Counted from the first letter of the stretch, positions 27,301 to 35,452 are shown. The stretch is 64,000 nucleotides of DNA from Metellina segmentata (GCA_947359465.1 OX375880.1:17492120-17556119); one strand, 5' to 3'. Numbers and translations: made by a program. The notes: generated by a model not told the origin, from the sequence alone.

Positions 27301-28225
27301 AATTATTCATCACATTGTGTTATTTTGTATTTATGTCTCAATTAAAAAAATGTAGATGGAAAATCACTATAGCTAAGCCATTGGGCACAGTCAATTAAAG
27401 GGGTAGTTTAAAAGTAGTTTAGGCCAACTAGTAAGGTTTTTCTTTGGCTGTGCCTTGACATTTAAAACTAGGCCTACTGATCATGGACAATATAAATAGC
27501 TAGACTTTTTTAAGTATAACATTAATGTACAATATTTTCTAGTGCTCCCCACACTTGAATGAATGAATGCTTTATTGTTCGTAACATATTATTAAATTAT
27601 GCATGAACATTGTCAAAACTTTCAAATAGATGTCAACTTGTTTTTTTACTTTACTGTTTGGCAGAGTCCCTGACTCAACACTCTACAGATTACTTAGTCC
27701 GTAGACACCTCAGGTTATTTGCATGAGTCCTATGCCAAACAATTTTTCAAAAGCTGATCAGTGTAGGATGTAGCCATTAGTACTGAAATCACCATGAGTG
27801 CAGAAAGTTTAAAGCATTTGGCGAGTTCTGTGACTTTTCTTGGGTGTATTTACAAAATGTGAGATTGGTTGTGATTCAAATCAATGATTTAAAAAAATCT
27901 AGTGATTTAAATCTTAACACCCTGTTGTATAATTTATTGAAACCTTTGCAATTAAGTTCTGTTTTGTTGCGAATTGTGCATCAGTTGATTCAAGTGTTTT
28001 AAACTGCCTCCTAATAATTTTGTTACTTTTATTGCAGCTGCAGGGAAACTGGTGACCGGAAAGTCTGAGTAAGCACGTCTGCAAATCTGTCCACTGCTAG
28101 AAATTAATTGTAAACAATCCCAGTGGGGTTTATTTGCGCTAATATGGATTGTTGAAGTCTATGAGTATATGTTAACACAAATCACGATTTTCTTTTCCAG
28201 GGAGTCTCATCTCATGTACATATAA
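6197..28225 (+). CDS. REEP5: REEP5/DP1/Yop1-family ER membrane-shaping protein (six-exon gene)
   Basis: Exons 6197-6320, 15202-15295, 16090-16228, 22907-23051, 28038-28068 and 28201-28225 join in frame to 185 residues, close to the usual length of about 185-190. If the last intron is retained, a stop at 28070-28072 gives 178 residues. Family knowledge: these proteins carry a TB2/DP1/HVA22 domain, insert as hairpins in the ER membrane and curve it into tubules. Seen here: an amphipathic charged N-terminus (residues 1-41), hydrophobic segments at about 43-66 and 88-130, the family motifs YPAY (68-71), KEDDTRWLTYW (82-92) and NGS...RFIRP (134-145), then a C-terminal amphipathic stretch with FLKNRK. 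All junctions are GT/AG. Introns 1, 3 and 4 are swollen by transposons. Orthology to REEP5/6 rather than REEP1-4 rests on the short C-terminus and exon motifs. Confidence 0.95.
6321..7948 (+). other. Intron 1, proximal part, no element recognised
   Basis: AT-rich intron. The reading frames within it, including one of about 98 codons on the minus strand at 7647-7943, resemble nothing I recognise. Confidence 0.5.
7949..8024 (+). repeat. Imperfect short tandem repeat (about 22-bp unit)
   Basis: Three to four copies of a unit like ATAACTCCTTCGAGTCTC occur in a row (ATAACTACTTCGAGTCTCTGG, ATAACTCCTTCGAGTCTCAG, then a more diverged copy). Confidence 0.6.
8280..9258 (+). pseudogene. hAT transposase relic (DUF4371/ZMYM-like type)
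   Basis: Broken frames read FSVLVDETTNVCGIQQ (about 8440-8500), GQDYDGASAISGVYKG (about 8637-8685) and LYVHCSAHCLNLI (about 8720-8760). These match in order the ADETTD..., GQGYDGA... and YVHC.AHRLNL motifs of hAT transposases with a DUF4371 core. Many frameshifts and stops make it dead. The pogo element at 9261 interrupts its downstream end. Confidence 0.75.
9268..11012. repeat. Nine scattered copies of the motif GGGGTACAATGAAACA
   Basis: Copies lie near 9270, 9447, 9470, 9491, 10599 (degenerate), 10616, 10641, 10981 and 10998, in both orientations, and are concentrated toward the two ends of the pogo element. The terminal copies are part of the inverted repeats. Such subterminal repeats usually are transposase-binding sites (inference). 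Confidence 0.85.
9694..10307 (-). pseudogene. pogo/jerky-like transposase, C-terminal part
   Basis: Minus-strand frames read NPGRTISIYEISSLLGTAYF, then ITKGFSATGIWPFNREMF and FCEEDYL. This is the conserved end of the DDE domain in pogo/Tigger proteins (HPGR..., GF..TGIWP.N...F). A tail follows with IKPYPKAGPRR and an acidic end (DSEDDDDPDYFP) closed by a stop at 9694-9696. Frameshifts separate the parts. Catalytic residues and the DNA-binding domain are absent. Confidence 0.8.
11100..11406 (+). repeat. Unclassified interspersed repeat, copy 1 of 2
   Basis: Aligns with 29865-30175 over about 300 bases. Shared landmarks are GGATAAC...ATCTCT...AGTATCACTA, CTGATGTTTACAAAGG, GAAGATTCAAAGATAT and the closing TCGTAACGGATGTCTCATCTTC. 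No coding content or inverted ends seen. Both copies sit near SINE sequence. Confidence 0.65.
11425..11575 (+). repeat. tRNA-SINE, 5'-truncated
   Basis: Sense body and tail of the recurrent SINE: CAGGTGTTCTCATCGGACC, TTGATCCCCGACTGTTGCCA, GTTGCTCCAGTGTGACG, ending in the CTACCTACC tail. Head missing. Confidence 0.75.
12285..12345 (+). repeat. tRNA-SINE 3' end fragment
   Basis: GCCCATTGTGTTGCTCCAGT, then a variant GTCGTGTTAATTAAATACCT tail typical of this SINE family. Confidence 0.7.
12735..12925 (+). repeat. Second SINE-like element next to LINE 3' end
   Basis: A tRNA-like B-box (GGTTCAATTCC) near 12757 and a tail with GCGATAAAACTCCC and TTAATACAAATACAAATA. A related tail (TCCGATAAAAG, TTTAATACAAAATAAAG) closes the SINE at 29285-29700. 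Part of this stretch could instead be 3' UTR of the adjacent minus-strand LINE. Confidence 0.4.
12971..14089 (-). pseudogene. LINE reverse transcriptase, C-terminal 372 codons
   Basis: Open for 372 codons. It contains the reverse-transcriptase motifs DFQKAFDKVPH, GVPQGSVLGPILF and the catalytic FADD within ISIFADDLKIW, followed by the thumb and the C-terminal region with LYKGLVRPHLEYAVQFWAPY, ERVQHRATK and a final FNRVIDSWNALPENIV. This order is that of CR1/Jockey-clade LINEs. A one-base slip in a G run near 14145 separates it from the upstream frame that supplies KAPGPDDIYPRVL and NYRPVSLTSV. It cannot make a complete ORF2 protein. Confidence 0.88.
14121..14721 (-). pseudogene. LINE reverse transcriptase, N-terminal pieces
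   Basis: Two frames. The segment 14721-14530 reads EEKLVREININPKEFFAYA and is the pre-RT linker. The segment 14447-14121 reads KPSKAPGPDDIYPRVL, WKLANITPIFKKG and NYRPVSLTSVICKIFE, reverse-transcriptase motifs 0 to 2a. It joins the 372-codon piece through a frameshift. Confidence 0.85.
15202..15295 (+). CDS. REEP5: REEP5-like exon 2
   Basis: Acceptor TTCTTTTCAG|GA, donor TC|GTGAGT. Encodes the first hydrophobic hairpin, beginning LLTVWALYMVLGCGAELI and ending at YPAYV. Confidence 0.95.
16090..16228 (+). CDS. REEP5: REEP5-like exon 3
   Basis: Acceptor ATTTTCTAG|A, donor AAG|GTACTT, phase 0 at the 3' end. Carries the most diagnostic family motif, KEDDTRWLTYW, then FSLVEFFSEFILGFIPFYW of the second membrane hairpin. 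Confidence 0.95.
16229..16858 (+). other. Intron 3, proximal part, no element recognised
   Basis: AT-rich apart from a more G+C-rich patch at about 16610-16740 inside an 88-codon open frame of unknown nature. No family motif seen. Confidence 0.4.
17757..18060. mobile_element. Tigger/pogo-type MITE
   Basis: 304 bp including flanking TA dinucleotides (17757-17758 and 18059-18060). Ends: CAGCGAAACTTTGATCAACC on the left, CAGTGATACTTCGATTAACC (reverse complement) on the right, a match of about 16 in 20. No coding sequence. Confidence 0.75.
18751..19687 (+). pseudogene. hAT transposase relic, C-terminal half
   Basis: A 132-codon frame (18751-19149) precedes a diagnostic hAT dimerisation block in another frame, LSLSLGSADIERGFSVSG (about 19208-19262), then in shifted frames SERTLNALMAVKSSL and a lysine-rich coiled tail ending SDDAGQ and a stop at about 19687. 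ADIERGFS followed by a conserved hydrophobic helix marks hAT C-termini. At least three frameshifts; dead. Confidence 0.75.
19998..20058 (+). repeat. Short tandem repeat TGTCACTTTTTGGTTTGATT
   Basis: Two full copies and a third partial copy of a unit of about 20-30 bases in a row. Confidence 0.65.
20095..20330 (+). repeat. tRNA-SINE, head missing
   Basis: Sense orientation: CTGGTGCACATTAAATC, CTCAGGTGTTGACCTCATC, ATCTTTCCTTTCAGATTGAT, CCAATAGCCCATTG and a shortened tail. Confidence 0.75.
21359..22906 (+). other. Intron 3, distal part
   Basis: Strongly AT-rich; no element or gene recognised before the exon 4 acceptor. Confidence 0.5.
22907..23051 (+). CDS. REEP5: REEP5-like exon 4
   Basis: Acceptor TTTTTTGTAG|TGC, donor ACG|GTGAGT. 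Encodes CLFLIWCFAPI, NNGSVFLYHRFIRPVFLK and the start of the C-terminal amphipathic helix (NIDDTLNKAAGLAKD). Confidence 0.95.
23060..23800 (+). repeat. Diverged tandem duplication in intron 4
   Basis: Two units (about 23060-23475 and 23482-23800). Each begins CGATTTTT(G/T)ATTCAGTTGA and ends with GAAAACTTATT(C/G)TAGC after AACC(G/A)T(G/A)AAGTGC. Unit 1 contains a G+C-richer segment (23115-23440) with a 92-codon frame, not shared with unit 2. Confidence 0.65.
24655..24915 (-). repeat. tRNA-SINE, antisense copy of an inverted pair
   Basis: Antisense tail and body: TTAATTAATGTGGAACTGGA, CACTGGCTATTGGCG, AACCGTGGTCAGATGACGAG, CTCCGTGTATACAATGG. Lies head-to-head with the sense copy at 24940. Confidence 0.8.
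24940..25215 (+). repeat. tRNA-SINE, sense copy with tRNA-like head
   Basis: Head: AGTTGGAAGAGCAAC (A-box region) and GAGTTCGAATCCAAC (B-box). The body has GCTGGTGCAAGCTAAGTC and GACCATTGCCAATAGCCC; the tail is GTTCCAGTGTGATGTTAATT then ACCTACCTTCC. Confidence 0.82.
25269..26235 (-). mobile_element. mariner transposon, internally deleted
   Basis: 967 bp flanked by TA (25267-25268 and 26236-26237), with 18-bp perfect inverted repeats TTCAAAAAGTTCCAGGAC. A full mariner is about 1.3 kb. The transposase on the minus strand is broken and lacks a central part. Confidence 0.92.
25319..26055 (-). pseudogene. mariner transposase, broken
   Basis: Starts MEQRTN at 26055. Frames then carry YGDDATSRSRVF, the helix-turn-helix region, the first catalytic aspartate region as VTRDEIWFLGYDPETK (family: TGDESW...YDPETK), FFDSRGIVHREF, FLFPKLK and a terminal ELGGDYVEA before a stop at 25319-25321. 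The segment with the second catalytic aspartate (HDNAPAH in the family) is deleted, and several frameshifts are present. Confidence 0.88.
26412..27106 (+). mobile_element. piggyBac element, nested in the hAT MITE
   Basis: The right end reads inward CCCTCTGACTGCTC and is followed by TTAA (27107-27110). The left end reads CCCACTGGCTGAAT after a mutated target (ATAA). It splits the hAT MITE exactly where the second MITE copy has an uninterrupted TTAA (30480-30483). About 695 bp with one short coding remnant, so deleted relative to an autonomous element. Confidence 0.85.
26688..26948 (+). pseudogene. piggyBac transposase, N-terminal remnant
   Basis: 86 codons from ATG 26688. An acidic stretch (SDFSFDSDIDFSDCSSDSDE) is followed by PPPPVPFRGNPGITVHI, corresponding to the piggyBac N-terminal region (acidic tail, then F.GNPG). 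The catalytic domain is gone. Confidence 0.7.
28038..28072 (+). CDS. REEP5: REEP5-like exon 5 with stop-overlapping splice donor
   Basis: Acceptor TTTTATTGCAG|CT. Encodes AAGKLVTGKSE. The stop TAA (28070-28072) overlaps a consensus donor, GA|GTAAGC, at 28069. If that donor is used, the exon ends at 28068 and continues in exon 6. If not, the protein ends here at 178 residues. Confidence 0.85.
28201..28225 (+). CDS. REEP5: REEP5-like exon 6, alternative C-terminus
   Basis: A strong acceptor (TTTTCTTTTCCAG, 28188-28200) lies 132 bases after the stop-overlapping donor in exon 5. Joining them keeps the frame and replaces the stop by ESHLMYI, ending at TAA 28223-28225. The 3' UTR follows. This is probably the main form because both splice sites are near consensus; transcripts would decide. 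Confidence 0.65.
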
Positions 28226-28499
28226 TTACTTAAATATTGTGATATTGTCGAATTTTCAGGAGCTGAATGTGCCATTGCTTGTAAAACGAGTGCTAGCTTA
28301 TAGCGAATCATACATATTTTTGTTCGAGCGCCTCTTGCATGATTTAAACACGTGCTAGGATATCTCTTTTTAACTTGGAACTTTTCAATTAAAATCTGTA
28401 CCCAAAAATGTTATTCAATGAATGTATGCACTGTAATTTTGCTTTATTTCATAGTATCCGTATAGTGTTTTTGAATTTGAACATATAACATGTCTTTTT

Positions 28500-28505
28500 A
28501 ATAAA
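28500..28505 (+). terminator. Polyadenylation signal of the REEP5-like gene
   Basis: AATAAA about 275 bases after the last stop codon, followed by a GT-rich stretch (GTGTTTTGTCTGG), the expected layout of a cleavage and polyadenylation site. Confidence 0.6.
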
Positions 28506-29284
28506 CGTGAATGGAAAAGTGTTTTGTCTGGACTTTTTGGTTTTGGTGAATGGACACAGGGGATATTTAATCACATAATTAAACTTTGAATTTTAGTTCA
28601 GCAGTACTTGTTTTTAATTAAATCAGGGTTCAAATGTTCCATGTTTAGGTGGATTTCTGCTTTTTCAATTTTTTCTTTTGATTCAAATTATATCATAGAA
28701 TCACAACCCAAGAATGAATGTAAAAAAACAATACGGAAAGTGAATATCCTAAGTATAAAGAGTACGTTTGAAAAGGTGCAGGGAAGAAAAATTGAATGAA
28801 GTGCTTTTGAATTTAAAAAATACATGCTTGCCACGAATACATATTCTGCTCAAGTGGTGCAGCTACAATGAGGGGTTATGGGTTGATTCCCCCTCCAAAG
28901 GACAAATATCATTGTTTATAGTGGACTTTATAGAGCTTATAAAGCTAAATAGTAGGCAAAAATACATGCTCTTATCATAAACACATTCTGTACTAGTGGC
29001 ATAGCCTTGGGAGGTTATGAGTTAAACTTCCAAAGACACAAATTTTATTGTTCTAGTGGACTTAATCAGACTATTGCCTACCTCCTGAGAACAAAATTTT
29101 GGCTGCACTACTATTCTGTACACACATTACTCATACTATTCTTATTCAGCTATTTTTGTAATTCAAAATAATGTTGTGTATATTTTCTTCGTTTTTACAT
29201 CTTGACTATTTTTACTCCTGATTAAATTCAAATTAACCATACTACATAAAAGGCAAATTTGCAATGATGATGTCTTCTTTTTAT
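28506..29284 (+). other. Region 3' of the REEP5-like gene
   Basis: No gene recognised. A diverged tandem pair (about 28843-28925 and 28975-29052) shares GTGG(T)GCA...GGGGTTATG...TTCC...AAGGACA...ATTGTT...AGTGGACTT. Its first copy has a B-box-like GGTTGATTCCC, so it may be another SINE remnant. Confidence 0.45.
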
Positions 29285-29700
29285 CCCAGGACCACAGTTG
29301 GCAGAGTAAAAGTAGTAACCACGGGGTTGCGAGTTCAAAGCAAGACCCATCCAAACAGGTCATGCAAGTTGTGTGGTCTTGAAATTTAGAGAGTGGGGTG
29401 CCTGCTTTGGAAGGGCAACAGATTAGAAACCAATGTTGCGAGTTTTGAATTCAACAGAGCACTCGTTTACAAAGGAAGCTGGTGCATGTTACATCTGTCC
29501 CGTCCTCTTGTTGGCATGGTATGGAGAGGAGTGCCAGCTCAGGTGTTGCCTCATCATCTGACCGTGGTTCGAAATTACGTGGTATTGTCCTAGGATCTTT
29601 CCTTGAGAGGATTGATCCTGAAGCATCGTCAATAGCCTTTAGGGTCCATGCGACCACTGAGGGGGGTCATGGTCCGATAAAAGTTTAATACAAAATAAAG
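29285..29700 (+). repeat. tRNA-SINE with two head-like segments
   Basis: Two tRNA-like heads in tandem (GGTTGCGAGTTCAAAGC near 29330 and TGTTGCGAGTTTTGAATTC near 29440), then the usual body (GCTGGTGCATGTTACATCTG, CATCATCTGACCGTGGTTCG, TTGATCCTGAAGCATCGTCA). The tail differs: GGTCCGATAAAAG then TTTAATACAAAATAAAG. Confidence 0.75.
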
Positions 29701-29864
29701 TAATTGTGACCCATTTTCTTTATTATGAAAGTTAAAATTAATAGCAATAAATGAATTGGTAGCAATTTTTACGTCCTGTGTAAAATATAAGTATAGATGG
29801 GGGGCAATTACATATCATTGGACTATAAAAGCAATTACATAATTAAAATATGTGAATTTCTTTT

Positions 29865-30175
29865 CGATATTTGTATAGAGGATAACTATCTCTAAGAGTA
29901 TCACTAGTAAATATTTATATTTTAAAAACAGAAATTGATTTAATACTTACTTTGGAGGTGTAACGGACTTATTCCTTTAGGGAAAAAAATTGTGTCACTC
30001 TCTGAACACAACTGACAAATCGTCTGATGTTTACAAAGGGAAATAATAAAAATTTGTTTTTATGAATGAAGAAGATTCAAAGATATTAAAAATACATAGA
30101 TTATCTAATTTGTGGACGATTTGAATTACTAATAAAGATTTCAAATTGTAACGGACGTATCATCTTCTGAAATAG
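29865..30175 (+). repeat. Unclassified interspersed repeat, copy 2 of 2
   Basis: Partner of 11100-11406 with the same landmarks, including CTGATGTTTACAAAGG and AACGGACGTATCATCTTC. Confidence 0.65.
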
Positions 30176-30349
30176 ATATATTGTTTTATGATTGCTTATT
30201 GTACAAAATATGTTACAATAAATTGTCACCACAAATAAAAGAAAATAATTAAACATTACCATAATAAATGGCAGGAAAAATTCAAAATTTAGTGGTACTA
30301 CACAATGACAAAACATTTTTAAGTTAAAAAAATTGTACATATTAAATAC

Positions 30350-31385
30350 CAGGGTGTAAAAAAATCAATAAATCGGATTTTTTTAATTTAAATTTCTGTA
30401 GGCCTTTATCAATGTTTTTATAAAAATTTGTTAAATAAAAAATTGAGTTTGAGACATGACATGTAAACCAATGTTTATTTTAAGTAAACAATCAGAATTT
30501 GGTGACATGGTAAATCAATATTTACTTACTAAAAATCATAGTTTTTTACATGCTAATGCATTTAAAAAATAAAAGCTAATGGGAAAACATTTGTTTAACT
30601 TTAAAACACAAGTTGACATCCTATATAGTTTTTCTTGAGTAAATAACATGTTAACAAATTTATCAGTAAGTGTAAGTGACAGATCTAAACTGTAGTCTGA
30701 GAAGTAGAATAGAGGACAGAGAAATAATCAGACAATAATAACTTCTCTAATAATAATACTGCGGAGCAGCAATAATAAATGAATTTTTACTTAGTTTTAT
30801 TTCATACCGGATCTTCTTTCTTCCTGCTGACATTTTAATGACTGTGTGTGTAAGAAAATGTATATTTCTACTCTTTAATCAATATTGCACACCACAATAA
30901 TAAGCTAACTGACAAATGCCTCAAAAAACTTTACTCCCCACTTGTGTTTTTTTAGCTAATAAAATCAGTCGCCCCTTTTAGTTTTATAATTTTGAATCAA
31001 ACTGTTGCATACTTCCTTTAAGTGTTTATATTATGAGTGCTGTTAATGAGGAATGTTTATACATTACTACTCCTGCCATTTAGATTTATGATGTCGTGTG
31101 TGTTTACATTACTGTTTCCAGTATATAGTATATTCAAATAAGTTACAACTGGCTGTGGCAATCTTTTATAATATGTAGTAAATGAGCTGGGTGTAACCAC
31201 TAGTTCTGAAGTCACTATGAGTGCAGAAAGATTAAAGCAACTGACCACTTCTGTGATTTCCCTATGGTATATTTGATTAGATATAAAAATGTAAGATTCG
31301 TTTTGATTTAAATCAGTGATTTATTTTAAAAAATCATTTGATTAAAATCATGATTTTAATCAGTGATTTAAATCTTGACACCTGT
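30350..31385. mobile_element. hAT-type MITE, copy 2 (uninterrupted)
   Basis: Left end CAGGGTGTAAAAAAATCA; right end inverse (TTGACACCTG) after GATTTAAATC-rich palindromic sequence. TTAAATAC occurs on both flanks (30342-30349 and 31386-31393), an 8-bp target duplication. About 1.04 kb, no transposase. TTAA at 30480-30483 is the empty counterpart of the piggyBac site in copy 1. Confidence 0.85.
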
Positions 31386-31393
31386 TTAAATAC

Positions 31394-32329
31394 TATATCA
31401 AATGTCAATCCAAATTGAGATTCAGTAATTATGTCCACAATTTCTTCTACATTTACAACAGAAATGTCGTCATTTCCCGGCCAAAAAAAATTAAGCAAAG
31501 TTCTATTTTTTTTAAATTTACACTGATTGGACTATGGACTGAAATGACTTGATCAACAAAGTGTTTTTTGTTCCTCTTTTCTGTAGTCAGTTTTATAATG
31601 AGATATGAGCTCAAAGTTATACTGTCATTACTAGATACAGATTTATATTGGTCGGCTGCATTTTTGTTAACTTTTTCAGAAAAATGTTTCTGATCTAAAG
31701 TGAAAAGAAGTTCCAAATCTTCTTGAAATTTCTGAAACATACACGATATTTTTAGAATTTGCTATTACACTGTGAATTGAGTGAATCTTTGGAATTGTTA
31801 GTATGCCTTTAATATATTTTTATCATACATTATTATGACTGTTGTGATTGCTTTACTTCAATAATGTTGAACATCTATACTTATAACTAATGTTGTCAAA
31901 AAACTTTTCCTCCAAAATTTGTAACATTTCCTGGACGTATCATATGCAGAATATAGAAAGGTTTCCTCCTTCTCAAAAATTTAATATAAATAATACTTTC
32001 ATTTTTATCAGTTTTTTTATAGTATACTATCACATTATTACTGGAGATTTAAAAGATTCAGATATTATATGTTCCTCAGTTAGAAAGATGGTAATAAATA
32101 TATGCCAAAACCAGGTGCTATAGAAAATATTTTTTATCCAACTTTAAATGACTTCTGCATTTATACAGATGTATAAAATTGCTATTCATTGATTGATTCT
32201 AATAGCCAGACAAATTACCTTCAATTTGATGTGTAACACTTATTGTTTTATACATTTTAATTTTTTGGTCTTCTGGTTTACTTAAGCATGGAAATACCCA
32301 TGGGTACATAAAATACAAGAAGGATTGAC
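31394..32329. other. AT-rich spacer before the array
   Basis: No gene or element recognised. A 95-codon minus-strand frame at 31453-31740 has no family resemblance that I can see. Confidence 0.4.
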
Positions 32330-33849
32330 GAAATGGCTCAGTGTATAGAAAATTCTTTATATGAGTACTTAAAAACATTTGAATTTTCTATACAGCTTGA
32401 TGAGTTATATTGCCAGGAAACGAAGGTTTGCTCTTAGCTTATGTTATGTGAGATTTGTAAAAGAAGGAAAATTTACACAAGAATTGTTTGTCAAATGTTT
32501 GGAAACTGATACGAAAGGTGAAACAATATTTAATGAATTGAAAAGATCGATTTAAAGCTATATACTCTTTAGTAATATCCTCTCCGTTGCTACTGACGGT
32601 GCTCCTGCAATCATAGGACGACACCGAGGCTTTCTGACATACTTAAAACAAGCTATACCGAATGTATTTGTACATTGTGTCATTCATCGACAACATTTAG
32701 TCGCCAAAAATCTTGGTGAACGCTTGTATGACTTACTAGATTATGTCATTAGAGCAGTTAATACAATAAAAAAGGAAGCCTTAAATGAGGGGTTATTTGC
32801 TCAACTTTGGAAAACGATGAAGATTATAATCGAATAGTTCGTTGGTTATCTAAAAGTGCATGTTTGGATCGATTTTATGCACTCTTTGATTCTGTATTGG
32901 AATTCCTGAAAACCAAAGACAATGAGATTTACGGCTCAATTTAATTAATTCAACTAATGATATAGCTTATATGACTGACTTATTTGCCATTTTTAACGAA
33001 ACCAATTTGAAGCTACAAGGTGTTCATTTAAATTTAATCAAAACAAAAAGCATAATATCTGCGTTTTTAACAGACCTTTTTCTATACAAACAAATCTTGG
33101 GAAGAGTAAAATGCTCTGTTTTTGCAAATCTTTTAAAATTTCAAAAACGAGATGAAGATTTGCTTGCTTATTGACGACACTTAACGGTTCTTCATTCAGA
33201 TCTCAGACAAAGATTTGAAGACATTCTTCACTTGGTTATCCCCGATTGGGTGTTGGATCCTTTTACAAGTAGAGTCACAGACTCAGATGATGGGTGAACC
33301 CGATGGTATGAAGTGAGATTATTTTTGTTCGGCTCTATGTTTGTGGATAACATTCGTGTCTCCACAAGCGGCTAATTTCCAGTCGATTTCTTTTTTTTCG
33401 TGATGAGGCTCATAACTGTACTACATTCACGTTCTAGTTAATAGGAATACGGGAAAGCTATCAACAGCTTCTGTACCATGACCCATAATGCAGGATATAA
33501 AATTGGTATCTGTTTTTGTAACCAGAATTTGTGATATCCTTGTTCAAACATTGGTTTCAACTTCTCATTTGTGGGTAATTCAATAAATTGCTCATGTATA
33601 AGTATGGATTCACATTGAAAAAAAATTTGTTTTTATTTTAAAACAAAAGTTATAATTTCAATAAATACTACTTTAAATATCAAAATGCTTTATTTATAGT
33701 GTATTTTTGCGTCACCATTTACCATTGAAGACATCAAAGTTAAATTTGCAATTTTTCTATTATGCAGTTATGTAAATTAATGGGGTTCTCATGGTCAGGT
33801 TTTTGCTATTAGAAGGGGTCCATGGGCATAGTAAGTTTGGGAATCACTG
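32330..33849 (+). pseudogene. hAT transposase relic (Buster/ZBED5-SCAND3 type), spans the array start
   Basis: Frames read in order CIENSLYEYLKTFEFSIQLD, VRFVKEGKFTQELFVKCLET, SVATDGAPAIIGRHRGFLTY, FVHCVIHRQHLVAKNLGERL, RWLSKSACLDRFYALFDSVL, the open 67-codon MTDLFAIFNETNLKLQG segment (32971-33174), and HLVIPDWVLDPF. These are the core motifs of ZBED5/SCAND3-like hAT transposases. The element ends at 33849 with TTTGGGAATCACTG, a hAT-type terminus. Frameshifts and stops make it inactive. Sequence up to 32736 is outside the duplicated unit; from 32737 it is part of unit A. Confidence 0.85.
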
Positions 33850-34345
33850 CTCTAGTACGACGTTAATTAAAAATTACTACGGATAGCCCAAGATAATTTA
33901 GAAGTGTTGGCAACTTGTTTGGTAGTCCAGGGAGATCTGAATCCCAGATGTGGAAACACAAGAACGACGAGTACAATATCAAGTGCATGTTTCAATGCTC
34001 GTTCATTATTTACGACTAGCCACTGCATGGCCAGCACGGAGTTGCCCGTGACAGTTCTTTTCGTGTAGTCAGGTGTGACCACTGCTGACTACCACCCAGT
34101 GATTGCTACGAATTCGTAGACTATTGGATAACAGCCATCATGTCGTTGCCCGTGTTGTTGGTTTCCTCCACAAACCAAATGGAAATTTGTAGCCTCTATT
34201 GGAATGAGTTCCCTACAAATTCCAATTTCATATTCATAATAATTCCAGTACTAATTCCAGACAGTATACTAATTCCAGTTCATAATATTCATAATTTAGT
34301 TTGCTTCGCAACCAAAACGCATCGGAACTGCGCATCCAGCACATG

Positions 34346-34354
34346 TATATAAAG
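34346..34354 (+). promoter_or_regulatory. TATA box of the Tc1-like transposase (unit A)
   Basis: TATATAAAG 80 bases upstream of the transposase ATG at 34426, repeated unchanged at 50338-50346 in unit B. Confidence 0.45.
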
Positions 34355-34425
34355 AGTTGTTCTTGAACTGTTGTTAAAAATTTCTGCTGCATTGCGATTT
34401 AGGATACCTTTCAACGACTGAAAAA

Positions 34426-35452
34426 ATGCCTCGCCGCTGGATTCGAGCTCATTACGAGCAAGTTTCATAGTTTGAAAGAGGTCGTATCATTGGATTGAAA
34501 GAGGCAGGTTGGGCAAATCGGAGAATCGCTCGTCATGTGAGTCGAAGCGATGCGGCGATTAGAAGATGCTGGCAAGAGTGGGTGGACAATGGCAGATTTC
34601 AGCGTCATGATGGTAGCGGTCGACGTAGGGCCACAACAGATAGCGAAGACAGAGTGATTGTCAGATCAGCTGTCACATCGCCTGATTCATCGCTATCAAC
34701 ATCATCATCGCTATCAGTCGTGCGACCCACACACGAGTGTCCACCATGACCATTCACAGACGGCTGAGAGAGAGCGAAATCTACGCTCGTACCAACCGTT
34801 ACGCCACCTGCCAATCACGCCTGCACACTGTCAAGCCAGATTACAGTGGTGCTTGGCTCGATCAGGCTGAAATGATGCTGACTGGGGACGTATAGTCTTT
34901 AGCGACGAATCCCGCTTCCAACTGTGTCCTGACGATCATCGAAGACGTGTCTGGAGACGCCCAGGGCAGCGTGCCGATCCTGCTTTCACTATTGCACGCC
35001 ACACGGGCCCTTAACAAGGAGTTATGGTCTGGGGTGCCATTTCCCTTGATAGCCGGACCCCTTTGGTCGTCATTAGAGGTACACTTACTGCATAGCGGTA
35101 CGTTGACGACATTCTGAGACCTGTTTTGCTACCGTTCCTTCTGCAGTACCCTGGGCTTATTTTTCAGCAAGACAATGCCAGACCACATACGGCACGTGTT
35201 GTTATAAACTGTCTTCAAGCTTGTCCAACACTTCCTCGGCCAGCCAGATCACCAGATCTCTCCCCCATCGAGCATGTCTGGGATATGATGGGAAGGCGAC
35301 TGCATCCGGTAGGGAATGTTGATGACGTAATCCGACAATTGGAGCAAATTTGGCAAGAAGTACCACAAGAGACCATCCGGGAGCTTTATCGGTCTATGCC
35401 ACGCCGTGTGGCAGCTTACATCCAGGCTAGAGGCGGGTCAACACCTTATTGA
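34426..35452 (+). pseudogene. Tc1-like transposase, unit A
   Basis: Starts MPRRWIRAHYEQVS, then a stop, and continues with the paired DNA-binding helices (FERGRIIGLKEAGWANRRIA, WVDNGRFQRHDGSGRRR). The catalytic region appears in shifted frames (RIVFSDESRFQL-type first aspartate near 34900). The closing 108-codon frame at 35126-35452 holds IFQQDNARPHTARV and SPDLSPIEHVWD with the last D and E about 34 residues apart, the DD34E signature. A right terminal repeat with TCTCCATCGGCAACTCC and TGTTATAGAGTGTA follows to about 35601. The left terminus was not found. Several stops and frameshifts: inactive. Confidence 0.9.

Larger units (their letters stand above)
26248..27924. mobile_element. hAT-type MITE, copy 1 (interrupted by piggyBac)
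   Basis: Ends resemble CAGGGTGTAAAAATCA and its inverse TTAACACCCTG, with internal GATTTAAATC palindromes near the right end. Flanks CTGTATAA (26240-26247) and TTGTATAA (27925-27932) match at 7 of 8 positions, as expected for a hAT target duplication. It aligns with 30350-31385 on both sides of the piggyBac insertion. Confidence 0.8.

Noticed and set aside
28608..28980. Short frames downstream of the REEP5-like gene as an additional gene
   Set aside because: AT-rich, overlapping, without family motifs or splice evidence; part lies in a diverged tandem repeat.
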